Positions 44,219 through 56,900 of a DNA stretch of 64,000 bases are shown piece after piece. The notes below the pieces were generated by a model. That model worked only from the letters and a program-made list of their open reading frames with translations. It made no database searches and was not told the origin of the DNA. Made by a program: the position numbers and the translations under genes. Source of the stretch: Mesodorylaimus sp. YZB2_4 (Eukaryota > Nematoda > Enoplea > Dorylaimida > Dorylaimidae); the NCBI GenBank assembly GCA_030248295.1, contig JASANH010000715.1, forward strand, positions 186,001-250,000, written 5' to 3'. How positions within the stretch are numbered: position 1 is the stretch's first letter; the number at the start of each line of letters is the position of its first letter.

Positions 44219-46751
44219 TCATGGATACACTATATGCGCCGAAGGCGCTGGATCGATTGCTTAGACACACCACGGTGCTGAAAACGGATGTCACGAATGC
44301 TATTACCCATTTGTGGCACGAATATACAAGATATCAAAAAACGGACAACGGCATCGAGGAGGAAATAGGATGAGTTGGGCCGCTGCCTACGGGGACCTCG
44401 AGTTGTTGAATTTAAAAAATTTTAAATTTGCCGCTCTGCAAGTACAGAGGGCACTTACGTCAGCAAATTAATGTCTGCAGGACGCGGTAGGCAGAGAGAG
44501 AATGATCGAAAAAGAAGAAAAAAGGCTCTGGCTGGTCGTCCTCGTCGTCTTTTAGCTAGTCTATAGTAGTGTCAGACTCTCTGGTGCCCAGGCAAACGCA
44601 TAGCACAGCCGTCTGCAAAACTAGTGGGCACATGTTATATGTATCAGATCACAAATATACATGCTGAAAATCAAAGCCTGCTGTGCGTGCACATATTCCC
44701 CCCTAATCTTATCATACACTTGGTCCTCTCTGGGGTAAGTGCCCTCTGTACTTGCAGAGCGGCAAATTTAAAATTTTTTTAAATTCAACAACTAGAGGTC
44801 CCCGTAGGCAACGGCCCAACTCATCCTATTTCCTCCTCGATGCCGTTGTCCGTTTTTTGATATCTTGTATATTCGTGCCACAAATGGGTAATAGCATTCG
44901 TGACATCCGTTTTCAGCACCGTGGTGTGTCTAAGGCGCGGAACATACTTCTCGTGTAGCCTGTAGCTGTAGCGACTCCAGTCGCGAGCACCGCGCACATT
45001 GGCTATTTTTTCATACTGTAGCTGCTTACCCCAGGTACAGGCTACCGCTCAATGGTACACGACAAGTATGAAGACCCGTTTTTGGTCTCATGTAGCCTGT
45101 ACTTGCGAGCTACATGGCATGTAGTTTCCGGACTACTTCTCGTTTCTGGTCCGTTTTCTACACATGAATGTAGCGGGCTCTCTCGATAAACGAAATTAAT
45201 TCTTTGAAATATTCGGAAATAGTTTTTTGGGGTTATTTTGACTGGTTTTTTAGAATTTGAACGTGGAGAAAATTAGGAACAGTAAGTTTTAAGGTTTTGT
45301 GGCATATTTTTTTATTAAATGCTTGTTTTTTCTAAAATCAGTGAAGTTCGACTTCGCGAGTAACGAATGGGGGCGGAATTTATAGTATGTCGATGGAGAC
45401 GATCTGACGAAAGCCCAGGAGTGGATGACGATGCTGCTTGGAGGCCGCGTTGAATTTTATTTTCGTATATGGCCTGGCAAAGTTATTAACTGAAGAATTT
45501 TTATCTAGTATTGGTCAATTACGTCCACCTGTCAGGGCGGCTCAAGCGACGAAGATATATTATTAACCAGCCTAGTGACTCTAAGGTGTTCCCGATGATC
45601 AAAACGATCAAAACACAGCTGCCAATCGAGGATACGTCCCCGGGGCTCGACTACTGGAATTCCTGAGAAAAAGTGGGTCAAAGATGCGCTTGGGAAAACA
45701 ACGTGGCAAAAATTGGCTAACCGAGTAAGTGGTTTCTGTTGCATTGCTAATGTGATTCCTTTCTTATCCTGGCCTGTTTTCGTATGGTTACGTGGGAGAG
45801 GGGGAGGGAACATTGTCCTAAAAGGTCATGAAAATCGTACCCCATTAGTACCCACACCTATTGTTACTACTTCTTCTCAAATCCAGTAGGTATTCCTTAT
45901 CGGATATTGGGTCTTCCATACGTCTGTAGTACTTGTGTATTCGAACATCCTTAAGTTTCTTTGGATCAGAAAATACCCCAACCTGTACATTTTTTATTTT
46001 CTAGATACCGTTCTGACTCCAGAACTGAAATTCTCACCCTGCATCTCCAAGAGTTTGAATTACCCAGACAGAAGTTTCACTTTGGTTGACTGTGAGTTGA
46101 GCTGAATTTCAAATGGAATTGATGTCAGGTTTCAGTCTGGTCTCATTGGTTAGGTTGATGCATGCGATAGGTGTGATCAGGTTTCAGTGTGATCTCATTG
46201 TTGTCCTAATCGTGAGACTGTTTACGATTTTGCTGATACTATGTTCCCCATTCGTTTCTGCTGGCGCTCTTTTCATTGAAGAAAATGCAGTTGTGAACAG
46301 AGTTCGTGAAAACACTTGACAGTTGTGGGTGCACCAGTAGCCCTAAGTAGCATGGGGATGCGAAATATACATGCGCATAGAATTTTAAAATTAGATGCTG
46401 AGACAGTACACATTTATAGAGTATTTCAATAAACTAGGTAATTCTTTATTTTCCGCTCGAACTCGTCAATTTTTCATTTTTCCCCAGCAGTTAACTAAAC
46501 GCAGCAGTTTGGAGTTTCAAAACTCTTTCCTGGCGGTCCGCCAAAGGCGCACACTCAAAAGTACAGGGTACAGGCCTCTGCTCGAAAAGGTACATGCTAC
46601 CTGCTACGCGCTACAGGCTACACGCGAAGTATGAAGGACCGCTACAGGCTACCCGACTACAGGCTACAGGTACAGCTCAGCGCTACATGAGAAGTATGTT
46701 CCGCGCCAGCAGTCGATCCAGCGCCTTCGGCGCATATAGTGTATCCATGAT
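44219..46751. mobile_element. Large foldback element, interrupted by a second transposon
   Basis: The left arm 44219-44461 is nearly identical to the reverse complement of 44735-44933 plus 46709-46751. Shared words include GCGCCGAAGGCGCTGGATCG, ACACCACGGTGCTGAAAACG, AATGCTATTACCCATTTG and AAGTACAGAGGGCACTTACG. The uninterrupted arm is about 243 bp, and the central loop is 273 bp (44462-44734). The right arm is split at 44933/46708 by the nested element. The high arm identity suggests a young insertion or gene conversion. Confidence 0.88.
44934..46707. mobile_element. Nested 1.77-kb DNA transposon with GGCGCGGAACATACTTCTC ends
   Basis: The left end GGCGCGGAACATACTTCTC (44934) is exactly matched by the inverted right end (to 46707). 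The subterminal regions on both sides are rich in TGTAGCCTGTAG/CTACAGGCTACA repeats, as in many DNA transposons. It splits the right arm of the foldback cleanly: rejoining the flanks restores the arm. No transposase-like ORF was recognised, so it appears non-autonomous. No clear target duplication beyond 1-2 bp was seen. Confidence 0.82.
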
Positions 46752-47961
46752 CAGCATCGCGCGCACTCTACTCAGCAAATTTTGTGGTACGCAGTTCGAA
46801 CCTGTTAAGCAACACAAAATTCGCGGGAATTCAAATTTGCGATTTCTCGATATATTTCTAAGCGTGGTTAACTTTTTCGTATTAAATGTTCGTTTTTAGA
46901 ACTAGTTTTGTAATGTCAAAAATTTTGGCTTAAGCAGTCTTTAAAACGAAAATCGTTAACGCGCAAACAGAATTCACGCAACTTAAAGTCGAGACCTCGG
47001 CTTTCGCGCCAACTCTGTCACGCTAGCATTTGCGCTAAAGAGCCTCTTTTTTCCATGGCGATTTCTCACAAATCAGGCGTTATGAGTCTTATTTCTGTAG
47101 ATTCTCGAAAATAAACAGCAGTCAAAGAGTTCAAAACCCAATATTCGAATTCCCGCTCTTTCCTTGTTTTACTTCTTTTCTAAATCCATTTTCCCTCGCT
47201 TCTATCTGAAATCAAATTCTAAAATTTTAGCCTTTGCGAAAAATGCTTTCTTACTCAAAATTTGAGTTCCCGCTCTTATATTATAAGAATCCCTTGCATG
47301 TTCCGTCCTGTACCAAAAGTGCGTTGTCCTTCGGCGCATTGAAGCAAGACAAAAAGTTGAAAAAATCTTAAACTTCAACACAAAATCGGTGTTCTTTCTT
47401 TCGAATTACTTTTCGTTTTATTTTTTCACCCAAAAAATAATAAACGCTGCCGAATGAGCTGACGTAATATCGCAATTATCATTCTCGGTGCCGCACGGGC
47501 GCAAAACGGCGTGGAATTCAAGAGCTGCCGAAAAAAAGGTAAGCCTAGGCCCAATTTATCCATTTCAAGTTCCGCTTTTTTCCAAAATTTTGCTGTGGCT
47601 TGTTTTGCTAGAGGTGACAAGAGAATTATCTCGGTAATTTTGAATTTTTTATGAATTGCGATCTATTTTTTCGAGTTCTTTAATTATTTCGGGGAAGCGA
47701 CGCATCCTCATGAAAAAATTTGGCGTTTTGTTCGAGGTCAATGAACTCTGACGAAAAACTTTTGACGTTTCTATTCACGCGCATATGCAGTCGATTACGT
47801 ATAGAAGATAATCGCGTTGTGGCCCTAGTTATCTGTTCTTTGTCCAAATCCCCGCCAAGCCGTCATTGTTGACTAGATGACCAATGGTCATTGTGGCATT
47901 TCCGATAATTCTCCTCTTGAAATATAAAACAAGCATAAGAGTTATCTTTTTCTGTTTTCAG
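46752..47961. other. No gene recognised; 5' region of the ankyrin-SAM gene
   Basis: AT-rich with several AATTCCCGC motifs (about 47150 and 47265). The promoter of the next gene should be here. The sequence TTTTCTGTTTTCAG ends at 47961, five bases before the start codon, and is a likely spliced-leader or intron acceptor. Confidence 0.5.
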
Positions 47962-47966
47962 AACTT

Positions 47967-50900
47967 ATGAATACGATGGACCCGGATTTGGACTGGTCTC
48001 TTCAGTAAGTATTCTGCCATATTTTCTTGTATTCAGGATTATCCTAAATTGAGCGTTGAGTAAATAAATATTGATTTTTTCCTTTCAGATCGATCAGTTA
48101 CGAGGACATTGTGCAATCAAGGGAAGAACACGATCGATACGTGGCCGAATTATTAGCGGCTTGTAAAAACGGCGATGTCACGCACGTCACGGATATATTG
48201 GACGATGATAATGCTATCGAATGCGGAATAAATGCCAATAGTTATGATAACGACGATACCACGCCCTTGCAAGTGGCCGCCGCAAATGGACACGTACCCG
48301 TCGTAAGTCTAATCTCAGGGTTCACGTGTGATTTCCTCAAAACAGGGTTGCCTAAAAATTGAGAAAATTCCCTAAAAGCACGGTTGAAAGTATGGAACTA
48401 AACAATTTTACGCCACGCACTGCGTGTGATTGAGGTTTTTCTGTTAGCCCTGCTACTGAACTCTAGAATTCAACAGGCTTTTTCATCTTCTACTCCAATG
48501 CATGGACTTTTTCGTGGTATCTTTCTCCAAAAAAAAAACTGCTCGACTCCGAATCTTGATGAGCTGTATTCAAAGACCCATTCAGCGTCAGCTGAAGTTT
48601 GAATTCCCGCGATTGTGATAGCTTGACTGCTTATGACACTTATGACACCTTATGGTCATTTCTTCTTTTAGATCGAGCTGTTGCTTGCTCGTGGCGCCGA
48701 TCCATTGTTATGCAATCAACTCGGGTGGACCCCTCTAATGCACGCGGCTTATCACGGGCACACCGATGCTGTCGAGTGTTTCGTCAAGCATGGAGTCAAT
48801 GTCAACAGTCGCAGGTAACGTTTGGGCTGGGTTTGTTTTGTGGTTAGCACTGGGTAGGATCCTGACGTTTAGGAATGGATATTCTGCATGAACAAGGCAA
48901 AAGTAGGCTTGGCTGGAAGGTACTGATAGCTCTTCAGGAGTCGGAGGAGAGCTGCATGGCTTATCTATGCTCTCAGGTTTTGTAGTCTTTATCTTGGAGC
49001 TTTCAAAAATCGTCTGCTGAAAAGTGTGCTTCAGTGAGGGAAATAGTTATGCACAAAACAAATGCAAAAAAGTGATCACGACTTTGGCAAGTATGGTCAA
49101 GGTCGCTGGGTTGAAGCGGGTAGTCATGGGTTTTATTCGCATAATTATGGCATAGTCATGTATGTGTGTCTTCTCTTACCCGTTTGAGTGCATGTAAGTG
49201 CTTGGATATGAGGGGGTTAAAGGGGGAGGGCGGCCTGATCTTATCGCGTGTCAGACAGGTCAGGTTTGGGTCGAGTCGAGTGTGTGAGTTGTATTGACTT
49301 TTTACATAGAGTACTGCAGGCTGCCTGAACAATTAACCTGTGCTTGGAGGCCAGAACTTGGTCAGTCAGGTCAGGTCTTAGTCCAGCCCAGATACAATTA
49401 GATCGCTTTTGCTTGCTTCCTGCTTGACCTGAGGTGGGGGGGGGGGGGGCTCGAGAGGAAGCGTTTAATGTCCTGGCCGGCCCAACAGGGAGGAAGGGGT
49501 AACCCCCTACCTCCCCTCCCCTTGCCCATACTTGGATTACGGGGTATATGTTTGCTGGACTCTTTAAAAATATGCTTTGCATATTTTACAACACACCTTA
49601 TTATTTTTTAGTGCGCCATAAAGAGCCGCGATAACTTGCATAGCAAGGCTGGTAGAAAACAAAACATCAGAGGGTCACTCCTTGTGGCGCGCCCGATATA
49701 GTATAGAGCAGCATGTATATAAAAATGTCCACAACATGAAGCATACATTATATACTTGAAAAGAATAACAGATGTTTATGTTATATGGTTACTGGTTATA
49801 TTTGCCTTATGCGCGTATTTTCTCAAAAAATCATAATTCCTACTTTACTCGATGTGCTTGATTCTTTTCTCGTTTTGTGGTATGAATGCGCTTTACATTT
49901 TCCCATATACTAGAGCATTTATACCATCATTTATGAGTTTTATGCTGTAATCACGTCTCACAAATCCAGTAGTTAATCGAGCTGTTATTATCGTATAAGC
50001 TAGGTTCTGGGAGATATATTTGTATGCGACATATAAAAAAATGATACAGATAACGTTATATTGCAAGGCACACAAAAGTTGGGCTGGTTTTACATTATAG
50101 CACGACATATATTTTATTTAACTAATGCATTTTTCTTGCATTATCATCGGATCGGGTTCATGCACAGTGCATATTCAAATACATGTTATCCAGCATCGAC
50201 CGACCCGGGTGTGAGGTCACCAAACCGACCCGACCCGACCCAGGGTCTGGATCGGCCCGACCCGACCCAGGGTCTGGATCGGCCCGACCCGATCCAGAAC
50301 CGACCCGATCCGACCGACCCGACCCAAACCGACCCGATCCACCCGATCCAACGTTGTATTGCGCCCACTCATTTGTTTTCTGGCATGATGCATTGTTTCT
50401 TCAATCGATAACCATCGATACAGCACCCGCAGTCGGGGAGAGCGGCTGACGGATTTCAAACGAAAACGGAGAGGGGAAGGAGGAGGAAAACTTTAGGACT
50501 AGTTACGTTCGTCCCCAGCCGCATGCTGTCTAACCGACAGCGCAGAATTTCACAAACTGTCCAACTGCACCTGCAATATCCCGTTTCGCTTATAGACTTA
50601 CTTCTTAGAGTGGAAGGTGGCCGGTACGAAGACAGCTTTTTAAAATGTTTTTGGGCGGGCCCCCCACCTACTCCAATTTCCTATGGGTTTTGCCAGTTGC
50701 CAGCCAGCACTCATGATGCGGGTGCGGCAGTGTGTGAGGCGATCAACTCTCATGGCAGCTTCCCTCTACGGCCTCACTTGGAGCTGCTCCGCTGGAGCAT
50801 CACCGCCGAGGGCATCCCGCGCCAGACGGCGTTTCTGGATGATAGAGGGCAAGAACGGAGGGCCCCGACTGGAAATTAGGACCAGTTTTCTCAATCGAGG

Positions 50901-53900
50901 GCACCACTTCCACCTCCAATTGAATTCCTGGTGAATCGCCCACAGCCAGTTCTCTGAGAACGGGTCTCCTAAACTGACGTCTTCAGCCAGAATAGAACTG
51001 AGGTGTTTCAATCCGGGTTGCCTCCCCCCCGCCCAATCAACCTCTCCAAGCCGAATGAGCCGCGCTCCTATGTGGACAGAAAGTGGGTGGGGTTGAAACT
51101 TGCAAAAAAACGTCGATGTGATGCATGGGCGGCCAGTCCAGTGGGTTGAAGTGTACCTGCCTGCATGAAGACATGACTGGACGCCAGAGAAAAAATTTTG
51201 GCGGGAGTTCAAAATTCCGATCCGGCCGACCCACAGCTTGGGTCGGTTCCCCCAAACCGATCCGGCCCGGATCGGCGGGTCGGTTTGGCCGGGTCGGTGG
51301 GTCGGCCGATGCTGGCATGTTATATATATATTTGTGTGATATGTTTGTGGATTGTGTTTGTGGGGACACGATTTAGGCGGATTTTATGGGTAATCTAGTT
51401 TTGTTTGCATAACTCATGATTTAATTTAAAAAAGAATTGGTAATCTGATTATGACATTTTTTAGCTTTTTGGAGAACTGTCCATTGAAATTGGCCGCTTG
51501 CGAAGGGCACACTCGTGTTGTGACAATTCTGCTCGATCACGGCAGCCAGTTGGAAACGTACATGTCGCCCGCATTTTCTATTCCATCCGATTATAATTTC
51601 ACTCCTCTCATGGTGGCAACTAAGAACAAGCATGACGATATTGTTCGGATTATGTTGGATAGGTAAGCATTGATGGGCGGGGTTTGTTCCCAGGGCTTTT
51701 TGGCATTGTAGTCAGTGCAGGGATCTGTGCTGTGGTACGTTCTGTAGACACGCTAACCTTAAGCTCCCAAGCGAGCTGAGGTCACTCGCAACTGCAAAGC
51801 ATGTTTAGGCCTTTGTGTCTGCCTGCTATGTATACTTACTTGTTGAGGCTTACTGTAACCGCTGTTCACGCTGTGGGGTTGGTGTAAACAGCAGCCTAGC
51901 ATGCTTGTGTGGATCAGCCCAGCCCAGCCCAACTGCGGCTGCTGTGTGTTGTAGACTTTAATTAATCTGGGCCAAGGCTACTTTGGACTTGCTTAAGCCC
52001 TACGTAAATTAATGGCAAACGAAGGTATCCAATCCCCCTTTGTATTTCCTTGCATTTACAAGCTTGCAAACTTTGAAAGCTGGGGTGCAAAGGTCGCAAC
52101 ACGTTGATTTTTTGAGATAAGAGATCAAACTCGGAGCATCGCGATCGGCGGGATGACGCCCTACTCGGTTATAGTCGATCGCACTCATGTGTGCACCAAA
52201 TTTGCATGATCGCCGCTTTCGTGCGATTTTTCTTGATATTCTTAGCGATAACGTAAGTTGAGGTCAGCGACAATTGAATAGAGAAAAAAGCGCTCTATTA
52301 AGTAAATATGGTGTAAAGGTTTCGTTTCGCTTTTAGTCAAGATTTTTGTAGAAGGAAAATCGATTGAGAGGAGTTGTAAAAGAAAAGATTGCACGCAGTT
52401 GATACTGCACATTTTTCTATACAAAATTGTCGCTGACATGGTGCCGCTTATAGCTGAAAATTTTGGAAAGAACTGGCCGAAAGCTTATTCATGACTAGCT
52501 CTTACGGGTCTGCGTATATTCGACATTAATCCATCGTTCCGCTAACGTGAAGTTGGTCCACAGTTTTGAATTCCCGCCAATTTTCAGTGAAACGATATGA
52601 AGATATCAAGGCAGTGTGCGCACTGATCGATCGACGCGGATTGATATCCCCACATACAGTAGGTTTGCAATAAGAACAGTGCTTAGAATTGGCGGGAATT
52701 CAAAAACAGTGCGCGATCTTCGAATTAACAGAACGGTGGATTAGGCTCAACTTTTCGACATGCAGTCGGCAATGTGTTCGCTTTCCTGTCGATGGCAGTG
52801 TCTGTTGAGGCTACGGTTGGTTTCGTGTTTTACTACACCGCGCTCGAAACGTGGGTATGCGCACTCGATACTGAAGGGACACACCCTACTCACCGAATGA
52901 TTTACCCCCACTGCGGCCCTGGCAGACTCCCATCACCCCTCCCTGGGTGCTGTTTCTTCGAACACTCAGTACACTGTTTTGTATTTTCTTGAGTATGAGT
53001 ACCCCCTGAGTGCCAGAGTATGGACTTGGAGTGTCATTCAGCGAGGTTGTAATGGGTATTGATTGGACGAGTGATCTGTGCGATAACTGTGCTGTGCTGT
53101 CTTTTCAGAGGGGCCGATGTGAATGCCACTATGCGTCATACTGGCATGAGTGTCCTGATGATCGGCGTTTTGTTTGGAGAATTGACAACAGTGCAATTGT
53201 TGTTGGAACGTGGTGCTGATACAGAGATGTCAAATATCAATGGCCAAACTGCCTACGATTTGGCAGTCTTAATGAAGAATCGTGATATTATCGATATACT
53301 GAGGCCGTTGACGAAAGCCAAACCAGAGTCATCGAGTTTTGTGCCTGTCAAACATGGAATTATTGAAGCGATTTATGATGGTATGTGTGGGAGTGGGTCG
53401 TGCTGGGTGTCAGGAGGGTAGCCAGGAATGTTACAGAGGGGGGGTCGAGTAGCTGCAGGGTCTTTAATAGAAGGAAGATACAAAAGATATTGGTCGACTA
53501 GTCGGTATTGCAGGCAGTCTTCAAGGTGGATCTTCTCTTTTGCACAGTGCAGTACATGTTATGTGTTGTGATAGAGCGATAGATTTGTGCAGTAGAACTG
53601 GGCATTTGGTGTTTCAGGTAACAAGTCGGTGGTCGAGGACATGTTGAAGAATGACCCGTCGTTGGCGGACTATGTGAACGTGGATGATGGCTGTACGCCG
53701 TTGATCGTGGCCAGCATGCTGGGTCGGCTGGATATCGTTTCCATGTTGGTTGCTCATGGTGCCAGTCTGGATCGGCAAGATAAGAACGCTGGTTGGACAG
53801 CTTTGATGCAAGCTACTTATCATGGGTAAGATATGGGGGGGGGGGGTGACTGACTAGATGGATGTTGAGGGGACAACCCTTCCCCTTGGGTGCGGGGGTT

Positions 53901-56900
53901 GTGAGGGCACGCCAAAAGTCTTCAGACCTAGTCGTCCATCCATGGCTGAAACATTACCCTGCAGGGCGACGTTTCCTGCTGTCGGCTCCTTGCAGAGGAT
54001 CGATTGCCAGTCGAGTCTCTACAAGCGCATATCTCAAATTTAGGTGCATCTGGTTTGAGCAAGGGGGATAGCGGGTAACCCCCCTCACCTCAGGTCCAGC
54101 CCTGGCCTCCAAGCACAGGCCAATTGTACAGCCAGCCTACAGTACTGTATGTAAACAGTCATACAACTCACTCACTGAAACTCGACCCAAACCTGACCTG
54201 TCTCACACGCGATCAGATCAGGCATAGGCTATCTGATCTGATCTCCCTCTCCTCCCCACCCCACAAAACCCTCCTCTAACCCAGCCGACCTTGCCCATAC
54301 TTGGTTGGGACTAGGTACAGTATATCAAGGCAACTGTCAGTATATAAAAATAGACAAAATTTCATATTCCCGCCTTTTTACATGGATGCCTGCCGGTCTT
54401 GACTTTGTGTAGCCGCGTGCTTGTGTGGCAGCATAGAAATCGGCCAAGTCAACCAGAAATTAGAAGCAAATAAAAAAACGGAAGCCCTGAGCGGGGATCG
54501 AACCCGCGCTGTTGGGGTTCCATATGCAACGTCCTCTTTTTACTATCAGGACCCTCGACACGGGCGGTCATTATCACATGTGGGGTGTGTGAGCTAAAAT
54601 TGTGAGCTGGTAGGAGGTGGGTTCGGAAGGCAAGAATTTTAAAAATTTGAATTTTTATGATAAACTTGATTTGTTTGCAGGAAATCGAGCGTAGCCAAGT
54701 ATTTGATTCATCAAGGCGCTGATGTCAATATTAGATCGTACGATAATTGCGTGACTGCATTCGATTTAGCCGTTGTTCGTAAGTTTTGTTTCGATTTTTC
54801 TTGTTTTGCAAATTTATCGATCTTATTGACTGGATTTGTAGAATCGGTGGAGGATAATGGCCTGTTGTCATTGTTGGCTTATCGAGTAGCTGAACAAAAT
54901 GTGACTAAAACGCACAGGTCTCGTCATTTTTTGGCCTTCTTATTTCGTGGTAATCGGCATAATAATATTGAATCGAGAAAAATGACCGGAGCAACGAAAC
55001 CGATGGTAAGAAATTATAAATTTGAGAAAATTGACCATTGATTTTTCAATCTTTCGTTTCAGACTTGGTGGCGTAAATTTAAAAGTCGTTTTCGTCGAGG
55101 TGTAACAACGGTGCGTCGAAGCGCGAGTGTGGCCAATTTTCATTCTACTCTACGAACTCGATCTTCGCTGAGTGGACAGGAGATGTATGCGATCGGAGAG
55201 ACGTCCAAGTAAGTCCAATGGGGGTCGTACGAGGTTGAAAAACCTGGATTGTTAGGGAATCCGAGAAGGGTCTCGAAAATGTGGGAAAAATGAGAGGATG
55301 CATTTCGAGATTTCAAATTTCGGGCTTCCCGCCTTCTTGGTTCACCTGATGATCATGCTGGGACAGTGAAAGTAATCAGGGAACTCAGGGCAGCCAACCA
55401 AATCCTCCGAGCTAGTCCATGCCTGAAACATCATCCTGACTGGTAACGCTCACAGTGCAGAGTATCGAGTGCCAGTCGAGCCTCCTCCTACAATTGGCCT
55501 ACAGTGTCAGAGCAATGGGAAAAGGTTTTTTAGAGGCTATAGTTTTCAGCTTTGCCTTTTGATAATTACTTCTTAAAAAATTTAATTATGTTCTTTCGAC
55601 AGTAGAGAACTTTGGAAAATGTGGCTTTTTAAGCCAAAATCAGGGAAACTGAGAGAGGATTGCAGTGTGAGGTTTCAGAACTTGAATTACCCGCCTTTTC
55701 TCTGGCGCTGATAATCATGCAGTGAATTAGTAAATCAGTTAGAATTTGGGGTGATAGTGCTGGGATAGTGTGTGTAAAAATCGGATTTTTTGTCTGGAAA
55801 ACGTAGAGAAATCAGGGGAAATGAGTAAGTTTGCTGTGGGGAAAACTTTTCTCACCAAGCCATTGATTAGTCAGCGCGTTGGAGATCGAAACCCAGTCAG
55901 GGCGCTTCTTTTTTCGAAGGAAATTTCTTGGTTTGATTTATTAAATTAAGTGATAAGGGGCAGAAAACTTGAGAAAAAAAGCAAAAAGAGTTGGCCGCGG
56001 TGGGAATCGATCTCGGGATGTAAATGGTGTGGTCACATCCTTTTGTGTTGATGGGGACACTAGGCGGGGATGGTGCGTAAGTGAGCTCGTAAATGTAAAT
56101 GTGGGCTGGACAGGATGGTAAGTGAGGTATATAAATGCAGGCAGGTGGTAATGGCTGATGTTTTTTTGTTAGCAAGTGGTTAAAGACGAAGTACCTTCGA
56201 GAATAGATGTCGGAGTATTGAAAAAAGAGAACAATATTTAGATTCAGCACCCTCATATTATGTGGGGTAGCCAAAATTCTGGACCTCCAGCACAAACGCA
56301 GAAAAAGTCGAAATTCTTGATTGCAAAGGGGGGACCCTTGGAAAATAAAAATATCGACTTCTTCAATTATTGAGACAGCGGTCCATAATTTTGGCTACCC
56401 TCTATAATACGTGGGTGCTGAATCTGGATATCATATTATTTGTTCAATATTTTGACATCGATTCTAGAATGTACTTGTCTGGCTGATAGTTCGATTAAAT
56501 TAGGTGGTGCGACTAAAGTTGCGCCCTGTGTTTTTGGGAGAATCTCTTGTTGGCCATTTCCGCCAGGGGTGTTGGTGTAAATTGCTGATCAGGCTTGAAT
56601 AGGAAATGTGAAACGTTTAAATTTTCGTTGTCTTTTTAGATCGTTGAAGAACAATTTATTTTACAGTTGCGATGATTTGCTACGCGTGCAAACGCTAAGT
56701 CGTTCTTCCTTGGACAGTTCGATTATGCATCGTGTAACGACGAACGCACCTAGTCAACAACAAACGTCGACGTTGGCTGTAAGTCGTGCTGTAGATTAGA
56801 TTAGGTATGGGTAAAGATAGGAAAGAATATTTTCCCGCCAATTTGTAGATTTGAATTTTTAGTGGGGGAAATGTAGTGTAGTTAAACATTGGATTGACGG

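Noticed and set aside
50523-51212. ORFs within the hAT-like element as transposase
   Set aside because: No hAT transposase motifs were seen. The frames are GC-driven and overlap on both strands.
54476-54565. Functional tRNA gene
   Set aside because: The T arm and acceptor stem form, but the D and anticodon arms do not.
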